From NCBI RefSeq assembly GCF_000761215.1, contig NZ_CP009438.1, positions 5,287,501-5,351,500 on the forward strand: a stretch of 64,000 bases of DNA, given 5' to 3'. This DNA is from Streptomyces glaucescens. Its GTDB lineage: Bacteria; Actinomycetota; Actinomycetes; Streptomycetales; Streptomycetaceae. The notes under the pieces were generated by a model. It did no database searches. It saw nothing but the letters and a program-made list of their open reading frames with translations, and was not told the DNA's origin. The position numbers and the translations under genes were made by a program. Positions 45,347 to 55,257 of this stretch are shown one piece after another. Each line of letters starts with the position of its first letter. The first letter of the stretch is position 1.

Positions 45347-45959
45347 AGCACCCGGCGGCCGGGCCCGCTGCGCGGGCCGTCCGCGGGCACACCACCCGGG
45401 CGCAGTGGGGCCGGCGGGCCGCGGGTACGCCGTCCGGCGCGGGCGACCTACGGGCCGCGGGCGACCTGCCGGCCGTCGACCACCCACCCCCGGACGCGCG
45501 GGCCGGCTGGAGCGCGCCGGCGGCCGGGTCCACTGCGCCACCCGGCCACGGGTACGCCGTCCGGCCGCGGACGGCCTACGGGCCGTGGGCGCGCCACCTG
45601 GCGCGGACGACGTACGGGCCGCGGGCGACCTGCCGGCCGTCGACCACCCACCCGCTGGACGCGCGGGCCGGCTCAAGCGCCCCGGCGGCCGGGGTCCGCT
45701 GCGCGGGCCGGCCACGCCGTACGCCACCCGGCCGCGGGCGTGCCGTCCGGCCGCGGACGACCTACGGGCCGCGAGTACGCCACCCGCCGCGGACAACCTG
45801 CGGGCCGCGGGCACGCCTCGGGGCGGACGACCTACGGGCCGCCGACGACCCACGGGCCGCCGACGACCCACCCGCCGGACGGCACGGCCCCGGAGTCGGT
45901 GGGCACCCTTAAGCTAGGGTCACGGCTCGGATCAGGGCGTTACGAAGGGGCGGTAAACA
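45347..45959. repeat. Degenerate repeat region between the two SseB-like genes
   Basis: A block of roughly 75 bp (GCGACCTGCCGGCCGTCGAC and what follows, through GGCGGCCGG) starting about 45459 recurs at about 45623, 164 bp away, with a few changes. From 45755 to 45885, shorter units of the form GACGACCTACGGGCCGC recur about every 15-35 bp. Frames are open on both strands but give only repeats rich in Arg, Pro, Gly and Thr. I see no gene. A TAGGGT -10 at 45914-45919 ahead of the next gene is the only regulatory signal. Confidence 0.7.
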
Positions 45960-46766
45960 GTGAGCGCGAGCGGCACCGCCGCGGCAGGCCAGGTCGAGCA
46001 CATGCTGCGCCAGGTCACTCCCGGCCGCTACGACGCCTACGAGGCCTTGCTGCGCGCCCTCGCGATCCCGTCCTCCGGCCAGGTCTGGATGCTGCTGTGG
46101 CACGGCCAGGCCGGCAGCCCCGACGCCCAGTACGGCACCATGGAGGTCGACGGCCACGGCTACGCGCCCTGCGTCACCTCCGCCCAGGAGCTGTCCGCGA
46201 GCGGCTGGAACCGCAGCTACGAGGTGGTCGACGGCATCGACGTGGCGCGCACCCTCTACCCCGAGCGCCACGGCCTGTGGCTGAACCCGCACGCGCCGGG
46301 CGGCGGCGTCGGCATCCCGTGGCTGGACCTTCGACGGATCGCCACGGGTCTGGACCGCCAGCCCGCCGGCCCGCTGCGGCTGGCCGAACCCACCATCGAG
46401 ATCCCCGCGTTCTACGCCCTGCTCACCCAGAACGCCCACCGCACCCCGGCGGTCCGCTCGCTGCGCCGCGCCTGGGTGCAGCCCGCCCTGGGGGCGCCCT
46501 ATCTCGCCATCGGGCTCGACGTGTACGAGGCGTCCCCTGCGGCCGTGGACTCGGTGCGCGCGATGATGCAGCAGTCCATCGGGGCCGTACCGGACGGCCT
46601 GCCCGTGTCGACGGTCGCGATGTCCGACGAGTACGACCCCGTCGCGATGTGGCTGCGCGCCCACGCCCGCCCGTTCTACGACCGCGAGGCGCACGCCGCC
46701 CCGGCGCAGTCCCCCGCGGCCGGCTACGGCTACCCGCCGGTCCCACCGGCCCCCGGCCGCTACTGA
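45960..46766 (+). CDS. SseB-like (enhanced serine sensitivity) protein, copy 2
   Basis: The product is 268 aa. Seen: VEHMLRQVTPGRYDAYEALL, VWMLLWHGQAGSPDAQYG, VTSAQELSASGWNRSYEVVDG, LYPERHGLWLNPHAPGGGVGIP and a C-terminal YLAIGLDVYEASPAAVDSVR to MWLRAHARPFYDREA, which lines up with the end of copy 1. The last 25 residues are a Pro/Ala/Gly/Tyr tail. GTG 45960 has GAAGGGG about 10 bases upstream. The two copies are diverged paralogues in the same orientation, separated by the repeat region. Confidence 0.8.
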   Translation: MSASGTAAAGQVEHMLRQVTPGRYDAYEALLRALAIPSSGQVWMLLWHGQAGSPDAQYGTMEVDGHGYAPCVTSAQELSASGWNRSYEVVDGIDVARTLYPERHGLWLNPHAPGGGVGIPWLDLRRIATGLDRQPAGPLRLAEPTIEIPAFYALLTQNAHRTPAVRSLRRAWVQPALGAPYLAIGLDVYEASPAAVDSVRAMMQQSIGAVPDGLPVSTVAMSDEYDPVAMWLRAHARPFYDREAHAAPAQSPAAGYGYPPVPPAPGRY

Positions 46767-47095
46767 CACCCCGTCCGCATCCCGGTCAGGTCCGCGGTGC
46801 GGGCGCCTCTGCGCGCGTAGACGTGGGGCGGAAGGATGCGTCCTGCCCCGATTGCCCCAACTCGCCCCTGTCCGGCCCGCGTTACGTCGCGTTCGGATAA
46901 CGGAACCCGGCAGACAGCATCACGGTTACGCATCCATTCACCGTCAAGTCTGGCAACAGATCGCCAAAGCGTTGAAGACTCCCGCTCCAGGGGTGTTCGC
47001 CCGGGTGTTCGCCCCCTTGTGTACGACGGACTGATCACGCCGCTACAGCGGCAAGTGCGGGCCGGCTACCGCCGGTTGAGAGGGGTCCCTGCCAG
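46767..47095. other. Intergenic region upstream of the oligopeptide transporter operon
   Basis: 329 bp, less GC-rich than its surroundings from 46890 to 47040. A direct repeat GGTGTTCGCCC occurs twice near 46992-47015. No confident promoter hexamer pair could be picked. Open frames here lack family features. Confidence 0.5.
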
Positions 47096-48103
47096 ATGAC
47101 GGCACCATTGCACGAGCCGACCGCGGAAGCGGCTCCGAGTGCGGCCGAGGAAGCGGCGCTGGTCGGCGGCGACGCGAAGGCCGTTCAGGGGCGCTCCCTG
47201 GGCCGGATCGCCTGGGAGCGACTCAAGCGCGACAAGCTGGCCCTCGCGGGCGGCATCGTGGTGCTGTTCCTGATCCTGGTCGCCGTGCTCGCGCCGGTGA
47301 TCACCAGCCTGGTCGGACAGGACCCCGAGGCCCACCACGAGGACCTCATCGACCCGCTGTTCGGCACCCCGGTGGGCTCCTTCGGCGGCATCAGCGGGGA
47401 GCACTGGCTGGGTGTCGAGCCGGTCAACGGCCGCGACATCTTCGCCCGGATCGTCTACGGCGCCCGGATCTCGCTGCTCGTCGGCTTCCTGTCGGCGATC
47501 GTCGCCGTGGTCCTCGGCACCGTCCTCGGCGTCCTCGCCGGCTTCTTCGGCGGCTGGGTCGACACGGTCATCAGCCGGGTCATGGACGGCCTGCTGGCCT
47601 TCCCGCAGCTGCTGTTCATCATCGCCCTGGTCTCCGTCATGCCGAGCGAGATGCTGGGACTGACCGGCACCGGCGTGCGCCTGTTCGTGATGATCCTGGT
47701 CATCGGCTTCTTCGGCTGGCCCTACATCGGACGCGTGGTGCGCGGCCAGACGCTCTCGCTGCGCGAACGCGAGTACGTCGAGGCGGCCCGCTCGCTGGGC
47801 GCCGGGCGGTTCTACATCCTGTTCAAGGAGCTGCTGCCCAACCTGGTCGCGCCCATCATCGTGTACACGACGATGATGATCCCCACCAACATCCTCACCG
47901 AGGCGGCACTCAGCTTCCTGGGCGTCGGCGTCAAGCCGCCCACGCCCTCCTGGGGGCAGATGCTCTCGAACGCGATCGACTACTACGACTCGGACCCCAT
48001 GTACATGGTGATCCCGGGCGTGGCGATCTTCATCACCGTTCTGGCCTTCAACCTCTTCGGCGACGGCGTGCGCGACGCGCTCGACCCGAAGGGCTCCCGC
48101 TGA
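47096..48103 (+). CDS. Oligopeptide/dipeptide ABC transporter permease (OppC/DppC type)
   Basis: The product is 335 aa. Seen: a long cytosolic N-terminus, a first membrane helix (LALAGGIVVLFLILVAVLAPV), an extracytoplasmic loop with HWLGVEPVNGRDIFARIVYGARISL, five further membrane segments, and the EAA loop EYVEAARSLGAGRFYILFKELLPNL that docks to the ATPases. It imports peptides together with the next four genes. It comes first in the operon, an unusual order. ATG at 47096; no strong ribosome binding site apart from GAGAGGGG 20 bp upstream. Confidence 0.92.
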   Translation: MTAPLHEPTAEAAPSAAEEAALVGGDAKAVQGRSLGRIAWERLKRDKLALAGGIVVLFLILVAVLAPVITSLVGQDPEAHHEDLIDPLFGTPVGSFGGISGEHWLGVEPVNGRDIFARIVYGARISLLVGFLSAIVAVVLGTVLGVLAGFFGGWVDTVISRVMDGLLAFPQLLFIIALVSVMPSEMLGLTGTGVRLFVMILVIGFFGWPYIGRVVRGQTLSLREREYVEAARSLGAGRFYILFKELLPNLVAPIIVYTTMMIPTNILTEAALSFLGVGVKPPTPSWGQMLSNAIDYYDSDPMYMVIPGVAIFITVLAFNLFGDGVRDALDPKGSR

Positions 48104-48122
48104 ACTGCCGTACCGCAAGCGT

Positions 48123-48142
48123 CCCGTGGCGCAAGACACGGG
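48123..48142 (+). other. Small hairpin between permease and binding-protein genes
   Basis: CCCGTG-N8-CACGGG, a 6-bp stem 20 bp after the permease stop and ahead of GGAGGATCCGAGATC-GTG. It may influence processing of the operon mRNA. Confidence 0.4.
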
Positions 48143-48173
48143 GTCTCTCATCAATTCCGGAGGATCCGAGATC

Positions 48174-49970
48174 GTGACTACCCAACGCACCTCAGGGCGG
48201 CGCAAGCAGGCCATGGCCGCTGCCGCGGTGGTCGCCGCGCTGCTGACCACGGCGGCGTGCGGCGGCGGTGGCAAGGACGGCGACAAGGGCTCGAAGAACG
48301 GCGCGGCCGGCTTCGACGCCGCGAACAACAAGGTGGCCCAGGCCGACCAGGTGAAGAAGGGCGGCACGCTGAAGTTCGCCGCTCCGCAGGACGCCGACTC
48401 GTGGGACACCACCCGCGGCTACTACGGCTTCATGTGGAACTTCGCGCGCTACTACAGCCGCCAGCTCGTCACGAACAAGACGGAGCCCGGCAAGGCCGGC
48501 ACCGAGCTGACCCCGGACCTCGCCACCGGTCTCGCCAAGATCAGCGACGACGGCAAGACCTACACGTACACCCTGCGTGACGACATCACGTGGGAGGACG
48601 GCAAGCCGATCACGTCCAAGGACATCAAGTACGGCATCGAGCGCGTGTGGGCGCAGGACGTGCTGTCCGGCGGCCCGACGTACCTGAAGGAGGTGCTCGA
48701 CCCCAAGGGCGAGTACCAGGGCCCGTACAAGGACAAGTCCCCGGACAAGCTCGGCCTGAAGGCCATCGAGACGCCGAACGACAAGACCATCGTCTTCAAG
48801 CTGCCGGCGGCCAACTCCGACTTCGAGGAGATGCTGGCCCTCATCTCGGCCTCCCCGGTCCGCCAGGACAAGGACACCAAGTCCAAGTACGCGCTGCGTC
48901 CGTTCTCCTCCGGCCCGTACAAGTTCGAGTCCTACAGCCCGGGCAAGGAACTGACGCTGGTCCGCAACACCGCCTGGAAGCAGTCCTCGGACCCGATCCG
49001 CAAGGCGTACCCGGACAAGATCACGGTCAAGTTCTTCTCGAACGCCAACGACCTGGACGCCCGTCTGATCGCCGGTGACTACGACCTGGACCTGGCGCAG
49101 ACCAGCCTCTCCCCGCAGGGCCGTTCCACCGCCCTGAAGGAGCACAAGGACAACCTGGACAACCCGATCTCCGGGTACATCCGCTACGCGGCCCTCGCGC
49201 AGAACGTGAAGCCGTTCGACAACATCCACTGCCGCAAGGCGGTGCTCTACGGCGCCGACCACGTCTCGCTCCAGACCGCGCGCGGCGGCCCCGTGGCCGG
49301 CGGTGACATCGGCACCAACATGCTGCCCCCGGGCGTCCCGGGCGGCGAGGGCCAGAAGTACGACCCGTACGGCATGGCCGGTGCGAACAAGAGCGGCAAC
49401 GTCGCCAAGGCCAAGGAAGAGCTGAAGGCCTGCGGCCAGCCGAACGGCTTCAAGACCAAGATCGCGGTCCGCAACAACAAGCCCGCCGAGGTCGCGACCG
49501 CCGAGTCGCTCCAGGCGTCGCTGAAGAAGGTCGGCATCGACGTCGAGATCGACCAGTACGACGGTGCGCAGAACTCCAGCGTGGTCGGCAGCCCCTCGAA
49601 CGTGAAGAAGAAGGGCTACGGCATCATCATCATGGGCTGGGGTGCCGACTTCCCGTCGGTCCAGGGCTACGGCCTGCCGCTGTGGCACAGCAAGTACATC
49701 CTGGAGAGCGCCAACAACAACTACGCGCTCATCAACGACAAGACGATCGACGGCCTCTTCGCCGACTACACGAAGACGCTGGACGACGCCGAGAAGACCC
49801 GCATCGCCACGGAGATCAACCACAAGGTGATGGAGGGCGCGTACTACCTGCCCTTCGTCTTCGAGCGGTTCCTGAACTGGCGCTCGGACCGGCTGGCGAA
49901 CGTCTACACCACTGACGCGTACAGCGGTATGTACGACTTCGTCAACCTCGGCCTGAAGAACACGAAGTAA
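48174..49970 (+). CDS. Oligopeptide ABC transporter substrate-binding lipoprotein
   Basis: The product is 598 aa, solute-binding family 5. Seen: a signal with lipobox ending at Cys29 (LLTTAAC), a Gly/Lys linker, then GGTLKFAAPQDADSWDTTRG, PDLATGLAKISDDGKTYTYTLRDDI, W-DGKPITSKDIKYGIERVW, NIHCRKAVLYGADH and a C-terminal MEGAYYLPFVFERFLNWR. It captures peptides at the outer face of the membrane. GTG 48174 has GGAGG ten bases upstream. Codon choice is more AAG/AAC-rich than in neighbours, as in highly expressed genes. Confidence 0.93.
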   Translation: MTTQRTSGRRKQAMAAAAVVAALLTTAACGGGGKDGDKGSKNGAAGFDAANNKVAQADQVKKGGTLKFAAPQDADSWDTTRGYYGFMWNFARYYSRQLVTNKTEPGKAGTELTPDLATGLAKISDDGKTYTYTLRDDITWEDGKPITSKDIKYGIERVWAQDVLSGGPTYLKEVLDPKGEYQGPYKDKSPDKLGLKAIETPNDKTIVFKLPAANSDFEEMLALISASPVRQDKDTKSKYALRPFSSGPYKFESYSPGKELTLVRNTAWKQSSDPIRKAYPDKITVKFFSNANDLDARLIAGDYDLDLAQTSLSPQGRSTALKEHKDNLDNPISGYIRYAALAQNVKPFDNIHCRKAVLYGADHVSLQTARGGPVAGGDIGTNMLPPGVPGGEGQKYDPYGMAGANKSGNVAKAKEELKACGQPNGFKTKIAVRNNKPAEVATAESLQASLKKVGIDVEIDQYDGAQNSSVVGSPSNVKKKGYGIIIMGWGADFPSVQGYGLPLWHSKYILESANNNYALINDKTIDGLFADYTKTLDDAEKTRIATEINHKVMEGAYYLPFVFERFLNWRSDRLANVYTTDAYSGMYDFVNLGLKNTK

Positions 49971-50023
49971 CCGGCACACCCGCCGTACGGCACGAAAGGC
50001 AGGTGAAGGCCGGCGCGGCGTGA

Positions 50024-50057
50024 CCGCGGGCCCCGGATGACCTCCGGCGGCCCGCGG
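50024..50057 (+). other. Hairpin downstream of the substrate-binding gene
   Basis: CCGCGGGCC / GGCCCGCGG with an inner CCGG / CCGG gives a 13-bp interrupted stem in the 107-bp gap before the next permease. Hairpins at this point often protect the binding-protein message and reduce downstream transcription. Confidence 0.65.
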
Positions 50058-50077
50058 TCCGCGGCGGGCCGTTAGCT

Positions 50078-51072
<995 letters not shown>

Positions 51073-51076
<4 letters not shown>

Positions 51077-52167
51077 CCGAACTCAGCAAGACCGGCGCGG
51101 CCGTGGGCGAGCCCGCCACCGGCGCCGCGCCCACCGCCTTCCTGGAAGTGCGCGACCTGAGGGTGCACTTCCCGACCGACGACGGTCTGGTGAAGTCCGT
51201 CGACGGGCTCAGCTTCCAGCTGGAGAAGGGCAAGACCCTCGGCATCGTGGGCGAGTCCGGCTCCGGCAAGTCGGTGACCTCGCTCGGCATCATGGGCCTG
51301 CACACGGCCGGCAACTACGGCAAGCGCAAGCCGCAGATCTCCGGTGAGATCTGGCTGAACGGCACCGAGCTGCTGACGGCCGACCCGGACCAGGTGCGCC
51401 GGATGCGCGGCCGCGAGATGGCGATGATCTTCCAGGACCCGCTGTCCGCGCTGCACCCGTACTACACGATCGGCCAGCAGATCGTGGAGGCGTACCGGAT
51501 CCACCACGACGTCGACAAGAAGACCGCCAAGCGCCGCGCGGTCGAGATGCTCGACCGGGTCGGCATCCCGCAGCCCGACAAGCGCGTCGACAACTACCCG
51601 CACGAGTTCTCCGGCGGTATGCGCCAGCGCGCGATGATCGCGATGTCGCTGGTCAACAACCCCGAGCTGCTCATCGCGGACGAGCCGACCACCGCCCTGG
51701 ACGTCACCGTCCAGGCGCAGATCCTGGACCTGATCCGGGACCTGCAGAAGGAGTTCGGCTCGGCGGTCATCATCATCACCCACGACCTGGGCGTCGTCGC
51801 CGAGCTGGCCGACGACCTGCTGGTGATGTACGGCGGCCGGTGCGTCGAGCGCGGGCCCGCGGAGAAGGTGTTCTACGAGCCCCGCCACCCCTACACCTGG
51901 GGTCTGCTCGGCTCGATGCCGCGCCTCGACCGCGACCAGCAGGAGCGGCTGATCCCGGTCAAGGGCTCCCCGCCCTCGCTGATCAACGTCCCGTCGGGCT
52001 GCGCCTTCAACCCGCGCTGCCCGTACGCGGACCTGCCGAAGGACAACGTCACCCGCACGGTCCGCCCGGAGCTGACCGAGGTCGGCAGCCGGCACTGGGC
52101 CGCCTGCCACATGTCGCAGGAGCAGCGGGAGCGTATCTGGACCGAAGAGATTGCGCCGAAGCTGTGA
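51073..52167 (+). CDS. Oligopeptide ABC transporter ATP-binding protein (OppD type)
   Basis: The product is 364 aa. Seen: Walker A GIVGESGSGKSVTSLGIMG, Q-loop IFQDPLSALHPYYTIG, signature EFSGGMRQRAMIAMSLV, Walker B LLIADEPTTALDVT, H-loop IIITHDLGVVAE and the Opp-type C-terminal domain with Cys residues (GCAFNPRCPYA, WAACHM) that can bind an iron-sulfur cluster. ATGA overlap with the permease; GTGA overlap with the next gene. Confidence 0.94.
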
Positions 52168-53516
52168 GTGACGAGAAAGCGGTGACGATTCCCGCGCAGA
52201 GCGAGGGCACCCGTGCCGAGCGCGAGGTGCTGCTGAAGGTCACCGGCCTGCAGAAGCACTTCCCGATCAAGAAGGGGCTGCTCAAGCGGCAGGTCGGCGC
52301 GGTCCACGCGGTCGACGGGATCGACTTCGAGGTCCGTTCCGGTGAGACGCTGGGCGTGGTCGGCGAGTCCGGCTGCGGCAAGTCGACGATGGGCCGGCTG
52401 ATCACCCGGCTGCTGGAGCCGACCGGCGGCACGGTCGAGTTCGAGGGCAAGGACATCACGCACCTCGGCGTGGCGGGCATGCGTCCGCTGCGCCGCGATG
52501 TGCAGATGATCTTCCAGGACCCGTACTCGTCGCTGAACCCGCGCCACACCATCGGCACGATCATCGGCGCCCCCTTCAAGCTCCAGGGCGTCGAGCCCGA
52601 GGGCGGCATCAAGAAGGAGGTGCAGCGGCTGCTGTCGGTGGTCGGGCTCAACCCCGAGCACTACAACCGCTACCCGCACGAGTTCTCCGGCGGCCAGCGC
52701 CAGCGCATCGGCATCGCCCGGGCGCTCGCGCTGAACCCGAAGCTGGTCGTGGCCGACGAGCCGGTGTCCGCGCTGGACGTGTCGATCCAGGCGCAGGTGG
52801 TCAACCTGCTGGACGACCTCCAGCAGGAGCTCGGCCTGACGTATGTGATCATCGCGCACGACCTGTCGGTGGTCCGGCACGTCTCGGACCGCATCGCGGT
52901 GATGTACCTCGGCAAGATCGTGGAGCTGGCCGACCGCGACCTGCTCTACAAGACGCCGATGCACCCGTACACCAAGGCGCTGATGTCGGCGGTGCCGATC
53001 CCGGACCCGGCCCGCAAGACCGCCAAGAGCGAGCGGATCCTGCTCAAGGGCGACGTGCCCTCGCCGATCTCCCCGCCGTCCGGCTGCCGGTTCCACACCC
53101 GGTGCTGGAAGGCGACGGAGATCTGCAAGAAGACCGAGCCGCCGCTGGTCGAGCTGCGTCCCGGCCAGCGGGTCGCCTGCCACCACCCGGAGAACTTCGA
53201 GGACCAGCAGCCGCAGGACACCGTGCTGCTGACCGCCGCGAAGGAGGCGGCCGAGCTGGTCTCCGACAAGGTGCTCGCGGAGTCGGCCGAGACGTCGGCG
53301 GCGGTGGCCGCCGAGCTGACGGGCGACGCCGGGGTCCCCGCCGAGGCGGAGGCCGGGCCGGAGTCCGGGACCGAGGCGGCGGAGGCCGGCGGGACGACGG
53401 CCGGGGTGACGGAGACCGAGGCCGCGGAGAGCGGCGCCACCGGGGCCGACGCGCTCGCGCCGCGCCCGTCGGACACCGAGGCCACCTCGCCGAAGTCCGT
53501 GACCAAGGACAAGTGA
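52164..53516 (+). CDS. Oligopeptide ABC transporter ATP-binding protein (OppF type) with a long C-terminal tail
   Basis: The product is 450 aa. Seen: Walker A GVVGESGCGKSTMGRL, IFQDPYSSLNPRHTIG, signature EFSGGQRQRIGIARAL, Walker B LVVADEPVSALDVS, IIAHDLSVVRHVSD, and Cys-rich GCRFHTRCWKATEIC with VACHHPE. From about residue 350, roughly 100 extra residues rich in Ala, Glu, Gly and Thr follow (for example AEAEAGPESGTEAAEAGG), ending SVTKDK. Usual OppF length is 320-350. The GTG at 52164 overlaps the stop of the previous gene. Confidence 0.92.
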   Translation: MSDEKAVTIPAQSEGTRAEREVLLKVTGLQKHFPIKKGLLKRQVGAVHAVDGIDFEVRSGETLGVVGESGCGKSTMGRLITRLLEPTGGTVEFEGKDITHLGVAGMRPLRRDVQMIFQDPYSSLNPRHTIGTIIGAPFKLQGVEPEGGIKKEVQRLLSVVGLNPEHYNRYPHEFSGGQRQRIGIARALALNPKLVVADEPVSALDVSIQAQVVNLLDDLQQELGLTYVIIAHDLSVVRHVSDRIAVMYLGKIVELADRDLLYKTPMHPYTKALMSAVPIPDPARKTAKSERILLKGDVPSPISPPSGCRFHTRCWKATEICKKTEPPLVELRPGQRVACHHPENFEDQQPQDTVLLTAAKEAAELVSDKVLAESAETSAAVAAELTGDAGVPAEAEAGPESGTEAAEAGGTTAGVTETEAAESGATGADALAPRPSDTEATSPKSVTKDK

Positions 53517-53532
53517 CGCCGGACACCGGACC

Positions 53533-53577
53533 GACGACGGACCCCCGCCTTCGTTTGTAAGGCGGGGGTCCGTCGTC
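53533..53577 (+). terminator. Strong terminator of the oligopeptide transporter operon
   Basis: A perfect 19-bp stem (arms 53533-53551 and 53559-53577; core GGACCCCCGCCTT / AAGGCGGGGGTCC) with a 7-nt loop, 16 bp past the last stop codon. It is the longest perfect hairpin seen in the window. Confidence 0.92.
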
Positions 53578-53593
53578 AGGTGAGAATGGCAGG

Positions 53594-54271
53594 GTGCTCC
53601 AGCAACTGTTCACCCCGTCCGTCCAGCACACCCTGGATCTGATCGGCATCTTCGTCTTCGCGATCTCCGGTGCGCTGCTGGCCGTCCGCAAGAACTTCGA
53701 CGTCTTCGGCATCGCCGTGCTCGCCGAGGTCACCGCGCTGGGCGGCGGGCTCTTCCGGGACCTGATCATCGGTGCCGTACCGCCGGCCGCCTTCACGGAC
53801 CTGGGGTACTTCCTGACCCCGCTGCTCGCCGCGCTGCTCGTGTTCTTCCTCCACCCGCAGGTGGAGCGCATCCAGACCGGGGTGAACGTCTTCGACGCCG
53901 CCGGGCTCGGCCTGTTCTGCGTCTCCGGGACGACGAAGGCGTACGAGTACGGCCTGGGCCTGACCGCCTCGGCGGCGCTCGGCCTGGCCACCGCGGTCGG
54001 CGGCGGTGTGCTGCGCGACGTGCTCGCCAACGAGGTGCCCTCGCTGCTGCGCTGGGACCGCGACCTGTACGCGGTGCCCGCGATGGTGGGCGCCACGATG
54101 GTGGTGCTGTGCATCAGGTTCGACGCGCTGACCCCGGTCACCTCGGGGATCGCCGTGGTCACCGCGTTCGTGCTGCGGCTGCTGGCGATGCGCTTCCACT
54201 GGCGGGCGCCGCGGGCCTGGAACCGGCGGTCCACGGTCCGCGAGGAGGATCCCGCAAAAGCTACCGCTTAG
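53594..54271 (+). CDS. TRIC-type (UPF0126) cation channel family membrane protein
   Basis: The product is 225 aa. Seen: seven hydrophobic segments and two repeats, each with the signature Gly-Gly-Gly turn and Arg-Asp (GGGLFRDLIIG near residue 50; GGGVLRDVLANEVP near 135). This is the prokaryotic TRIC layout, forming a trimeric monovalent cation (K+) channel. GTG 53594 lies just behind the terminator of the previous operon with almost no leader. Confidence 0.87.
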   Translation: MLQQLFTPSVQHTLDLIGIFVFAISGALLAVRKNFDVFGIAVLAEVTALGGGLFRDLIIGAVPPAAFTDLGYFLTPLLAALLVFFLHPQVERIQTGVNVFDAAGLGLFCVSGTTKAYEYGLGLTASAALGLATAVGGGVLRDVLANEVPSLLRWDRDLYAVPAMVGATMVVLCIRFDALTPVTSGIAVVTAFVLRLLAMRFHWRAPRAWNRRSTVREEDPAKATA

Positions 54272-54296
54272 TAATTGTCTGTTGTACCGTACCGCC

Positions 54297-55139
54297 ATGG
54301 CTCAGGCATCCCAGGCGACGATCGGCGACAGCGAGTTCGACCGCGACACGGCCGTCACCCGCCGCGCGGACGGCGTCTACGACATCGACCTCTCCGCCGG
54401 CTGGACCATCATCAACGCCGTCAACGGCGGCTACCTCCTCGCCGTCCTCGGCCGCGCCCTGGCCGACCACCTGCCGCACCCCGACCCCTTCACGGTCTCC
54501 GCGCACTACCTGACCGCCTCCCAGCCGGGCCCCGCGGTCGTGCGCACCCAGACCGTCCGCACCGGCCGCACCCTCTCCACCGGCCAGGCCTCCCTCTTCC
54601 AGCTCGACGAGCAGGGCAACGAGGTCGAGCGGATCCGTGTCCTCGCCTCCTACGGCGACCTCGACGCCCTGCCCGACGACGTCCGCACCACGGCGCAGCC
54701 GCCCGCGATCCCGTCGATCGACCAGTGCTTCGGCCCCGACGACGCCCCGGCCCCGGTCCCCGGCAGCTCCGCCATCGCCGACCGGCTGATGCTCAAGCTC
54801 GACCCCGCCACCCTCGGCTGGGCGCTCGGCGCGCCCTCCGGGAAGGGCGAGATGCGGGCCTGGTTCGGCCTGAAGGACGGCCGCGACGCCGACCCCTTCT
54901 CGCTGCTGCTCGCGGTGGACGCGCTGCCGCCCACCGCCTTCGAACTCGGCCTGTCCGGCTGGGTTCCCACGGTCGAGCTCACCGTCCACGTCCGCTGCCG
55001 TCCGGCCCCCGGCCCGCTGCGCGTCGCCATCACCACCCGCAACCTCGCGGGCGGCTTCCTGGAGGAGGACGCGGAGGTCTGGGACAGCAGCGACCGCCTG
55101 GTCGCCCAGTCCCGCCAGCTGGCGAGGGCCCGGCTGTAG
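54297..55139 (+). CDS. Thioesterase family protein (double hotdog acyl-CoA thioesterase type)
   Basis: The product is 280 aa. Seen: YDIDLSAGWTIINAVNGGYLLAVLGRAL and FTVSAHYLTASQPGPAVV in the first hotdog, then FSLLLAVDALPPTAFELGLSGWVPTVELTVHVR in the second. This is the TesB/4HBT_3-like arrangement and would hydrolyse an acyl-CoA. TACCGT lies 6 nt before the ATG with no ribosome binding site, so the mRNA is likely leaderless; the in-frame ATG at 54282 overlaps that box and is rejected. Confidence 0.82.
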   Translation: MAQASQATIGDSEFDRDTAVTRRADGVYDIDLSAGWTIINAVNGGYLLAVLGRALADHLPHPDPFTVSAHYLTASQPGPAVVRTQTVRTGRTLSTGQASLFQLDEQGNEVERIRVLASYGDLDALPDDVRTTAQPPAIPSIDQCFGPDDAPAPVPGSSAIADRLMLKLDPATLGWALGAPSGKGEMRAWFGLKDGRDADPFSLLLAVDALPPTAFELGLSGWVPTVELTVHVRCRPAPGPLRVAITTRNLAGGFLEEDAEVWDSSDRLVAQSRQLARARL

Positions 55140-55257
55140 CCGGGCGGCGGCCACCGGCGCGGGGGAGCGCGCGACCGGCCCCAGCGTCCCGCGCCCGCCG
55201 GCCGCCGGGCCCGGCGACCGGGCGGGCACACCCGGCCGTCCCCCATAGCCTGACACG

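Noticed and set aside
45250..45917. Repeat proteins in two plus frames after the first SseB-like gene
   Set aside because: They have no ribosome binding site, frames overlap each other equally well, and there is no hydrophobic core or family feature.
46836..47095. Small genes upstream of the peptide importer
   Set aside because: Three overlapping frames are open equally; none has a ribosome binding site or family resemblance.
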